Position numbers and translations under genes: made by a program. A stretch of DNA of 5,361 nucleotides from Planococcus sp. (in: firmicutes). Lineage in GTDB: Bacteria > Bacillota > Bacilli > Bacillales_A > Planococcaceae. The DNA is taken from contig JASLAI010000043.1 in NCBI GenBank assembly GCA_030147225.1, positions 1-5,361 of the forward strand, written 5' to 3'. The notes beneath the pieces were generated by a model that worked only from the letters and a program-made list of their open reading frames with translations, was not told where the DNA came from and searched no databases. Shown here in pieces: positions 3,787 through 5,361 of the stretch. Position 1 is the first letter of the stretch, and each line of letters starts with the position of its first letter.

Positions 3787-5361
3787 TTAGTTTGTAATGC
3801 CTTGTGTTTCTTTCCATTCCAAGAATTCATCATAGCCTAATTGCTTATCAAGGATTGAACCGTCTTCGCGGATTTCAACCACACGGTTTGCGACCGTCTG
3901 GATAAACTGATGGTCATGAGAAGTGAAGACCATCGCGCCTTTAAAGGCGATCATGCCATTATTCAATGCCTGGATCGATTCAAGGTCCAAGTGGTTGGTC
4001 GGCTCATCGAGCAAAAGGACGTTGGCGTGGGACAGCATCATTTTTGAAAGCATGCAGCGCACTTTTTCGCCACCCGACAAAACTGAAGGTTTCTTTTTCA
4101 CTTCTTCTCCAGAGAATAGCATTCTGCCGAGGAAGCCGCGCAGGAAGGTTTCACTTTCATCTTCCGGTGAATACTGGCGGAGCCAGTCCACCAATGACAA
4201 TTCGCTGCCTTCAAAGTAGATGGTGTTATCGATTGGCAAATAAGCGCGAGAAGTTGTAACTCCCCAGCGGATAGAGCCTGCTGCCGGTTCGTCTTCTTCA
4301 GCAAGTATGCGAAGAAGAGCAGATTTCGCGAGCGGGTCGCCAATCAGAACGATTTTGTCGTCTTTGTTCATATTGAAGCTGACGTTGTTCAATAATTGCT
4401 TGCCATCAACTGTTTGGCTAAGGTCTTTAACTGTCAAAACATCGTTGCCGATTTCGCGGCCGATCGTAAAGTTAACGAATGGATATTTACGGGAAGAGGG
4501 ACGGATATCATCCAATTCAATTTTATCAAGCATTTTTTTCCGTGACGTAGCTTGCTTCGATTTGGAAGCATTAGCAGAGAAACGGGCAATAAAGGCTTGG
4601 AGTTCTTTGATTTTTTCCTCTTTCTTTGAGTTCTGATCTGATGCCAAGCGGGTTGCCAATTGGCTTGATTCGTACCAGAAGTCATAGTTCCCGACATACA
4701 GCTGAATTTTACCGAAATCAAGGTCAGCGATATGTGTACATACTTTGTTAAGGAAATGGCGGTCATGCGAAACGACAATAACCGTGTTGGCAAAGTTAAT
4801 CAAAAACTCTTCCAGCCATTGGATGGCTTTCAAGTCCAGATGGTTGGTAGGCTCATCCAGCAAAAGAACATCAGGTTTGCCGAACAAAGCCTGTGCCAAA
4901 AGCACTTTCACTTTGTCTGAACCGGAAAGTTCAGCCATTTTTTTGTCGTGTTGATCTTCGGAAATACCAAGTCCCTGCAGCAGGATGGCTGCTTCAGACT
5001 CAGCTTCCCAGCCGTTTAGTTCAGCAAATTCACCTTCAAGTTCAGCCGCACGCATGCCGTCTTCATCAGAAAAATCTTCTTTCATGTAAATGGCATTTTT
5101 CTCGGACATAACCTCATACAATTTCTTATGGCCCATAATCACAGTTTCAAGAACCGCATGTTCTTCGTATTCAAAGTGATTCTGCTTTAATACAGCTAAG
5201 CGTTCACCAGAACCCATGTAGACATTTCCGGATTGTGCTTCAAGTTCACCGGACAGGATCTTTATGAACGTCGATTTACCAGCACCATTGGCACCAATCA
5301 ATCCGTAGCAATTGCCGGGGTTAAATTGAATATTTACATCTTCGAATAGTTTGCGGTCACC
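3787..5361 (-). CDS. ykpA: YkpA/YbiT-like ABC-F family ATPase (5' end beyond window)
   Basis: A minus-strand frame of 524 codons is open to the right edge. It begins in the window at GDRKLFEDVNIQFNPGNCYG, so about 15 N-terminal residues are missing from a family of about 540. There is no membrane domain; two ABC ATPase domains lie in tandem, as in ribosome-associated ABC-F translation factors. In visible residues, NBD1 has Walker A GANGAGKST (23-31), signature LSGSDK (145-150), Walker B LLLDEPTNHLD (166-176) and SHDRHF (198-203). A charged, lysine-rich helical linker spans about 230-290, the part that contacts P-site tRNA in studied ABC-F proteins. NBD2 has a degenerate P-loop IGDPLAKSALL (340-350), signature LSGGEK (428-433), Walker B LLLDEPTNHLD and SHDHQF (480-485). 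The role is probably ribosome-associated rather than transport; antibiotic resistance is not implied for this subgroup. It is convergent with the DUF1232 gene. The symbol rests on resemblance to B. subtilis YkpA as I remember it. Confidence 0.93.
   Translation of the reverse strand, partial: GDRKLFEDVNIQFNPGNCYGLIGANGAGKSTFIKILSGELEAQSGNVYMGSGERLAVLKQNHFEYEEHAVLETVIMGHKKLYEVMSEKNAIYMKEDFSDEDGMRAAELEGEFAELNGWEAESEAAILLQGLGISEDQHDKKMAELSGSDKVKVLLAQALFGKPDVLLLDEPTNHLDLKAIQWLEEFLINFANTVIVVSHDRHFLNKVCTHIADLDFGKIQLYVGNYDFWYESSQLATRLASDQNSKKEEKIKELQAFIARFSANASKSKQATSRKKMLDKIELDDIRPSSRKYPFVNFTIGREIGNDVLTVKDLSQTVDGKQLLNNVSFNMNKDDKIVLIGDPLAKSALLRILAEEDEPAAGSIRWGVTTSRAYLPIDNTIYFEGSELSLVDWLRQYSPEDESETFLRGFLGRMLFSGEEVKKKPSVLSGGEKVRCMLSKMMLSHANVLLLDEPTNHLDLESIQALNNGMIAFKGAMVFTSHDHQFIQTVANRVVEIREDGSILDKQLGYDEFLEWKETQGITN

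Noticed and set aside
2904..3833. Several minus-strand frames opposite the CSD and DUF1232 genes
   Set aside because: They overlap genes with clear domains and ribosome sites, or cross the two terminators, and show no coherent protein features.
3923..5111. Plus-strand frames and alternative minus frames within the ABC-F gene
   Set aside because: Composition is that of shifted or antisense reading of conserved ABC motifs; no start signals.
5299..5301. TTG at 5301 as the start of the ABC-F gene
   Set aside because: It is the Leu of the conserved YGLIGANGAGKST strand and Walker A; the frame continues upstream with conserved residues to the window edge.

Overview
The window looks like chromosomal DNA of a low-to-moderate-GC Gram-positive bacterium of the order Bacillales. 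The xpaC-yaaN pair, a DUF1033 gene, a Bacillus-type cold shock protein, a YkvA-type DUF1232 protein and a YkpA-like ABC-F ATPase are all typical of Bacillus and Planococcaceae genomes. The ribosome binding sites are strong AGGAGG types and the promoters are Bacillus-like. A Planococcus or Sporosarcina relative is my guess; no marker gene here settles the genus.

Layout. On the minus strand at the left lie yaaN (TelA family, 3' end cut by the window edge) and, upstream of it, xpaC. The two overlap by 29 bases and form an operon. The 201-base divergent region (1744-1944) carries a sigma-A-like and a near-perfect sigma-W-like promoter for xpaC-yaaN, plus a sigma-A promoter firing the other way into a DUF1033 gene (1945-2244). 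A strong promoter directly after that gene opens a leader of about 143 bases before a canonical cold shock gene (2428-2628), which ends at a clean intrinsic terminator. A 306-base stretch without a convincing gene follows. It ends in a sigma-B-like promoter in front of a small, very divergent cold-shock-domain protein (2935-3141), which is probably co-transcribed with a DUF1232 membrane protein (3195-3671). Convergent terminators separate this pair from a minus-strand YkpA-like ABC-F ATPase that runs off the right edge.

How the parts fit together. The theme is stress adaptation: envelope stress (sigma-W-type promoter, TelA/XpaC), cold shock and translation (Csp, ABC-F) and possibly general stress (sigma-B-type promoter on the divergent CSD-DUF1232 pair).

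The two most interesting points are these. (1) The csp leader holds a perfect 20-bp hairpin followed by seven Ts, which is an intrinsic-terminator shape lying between the csp promoter and its ribosome binding site. A partial second copy of the hairpin's left arm lies downstream and could compete for the right arm. Together they resemble an attenuator or thermosensor. (2) The second CSD protein keeps the cold-shock fold pattern but has lost most of the aromatic and histidine residues used to bind nucleic acid.
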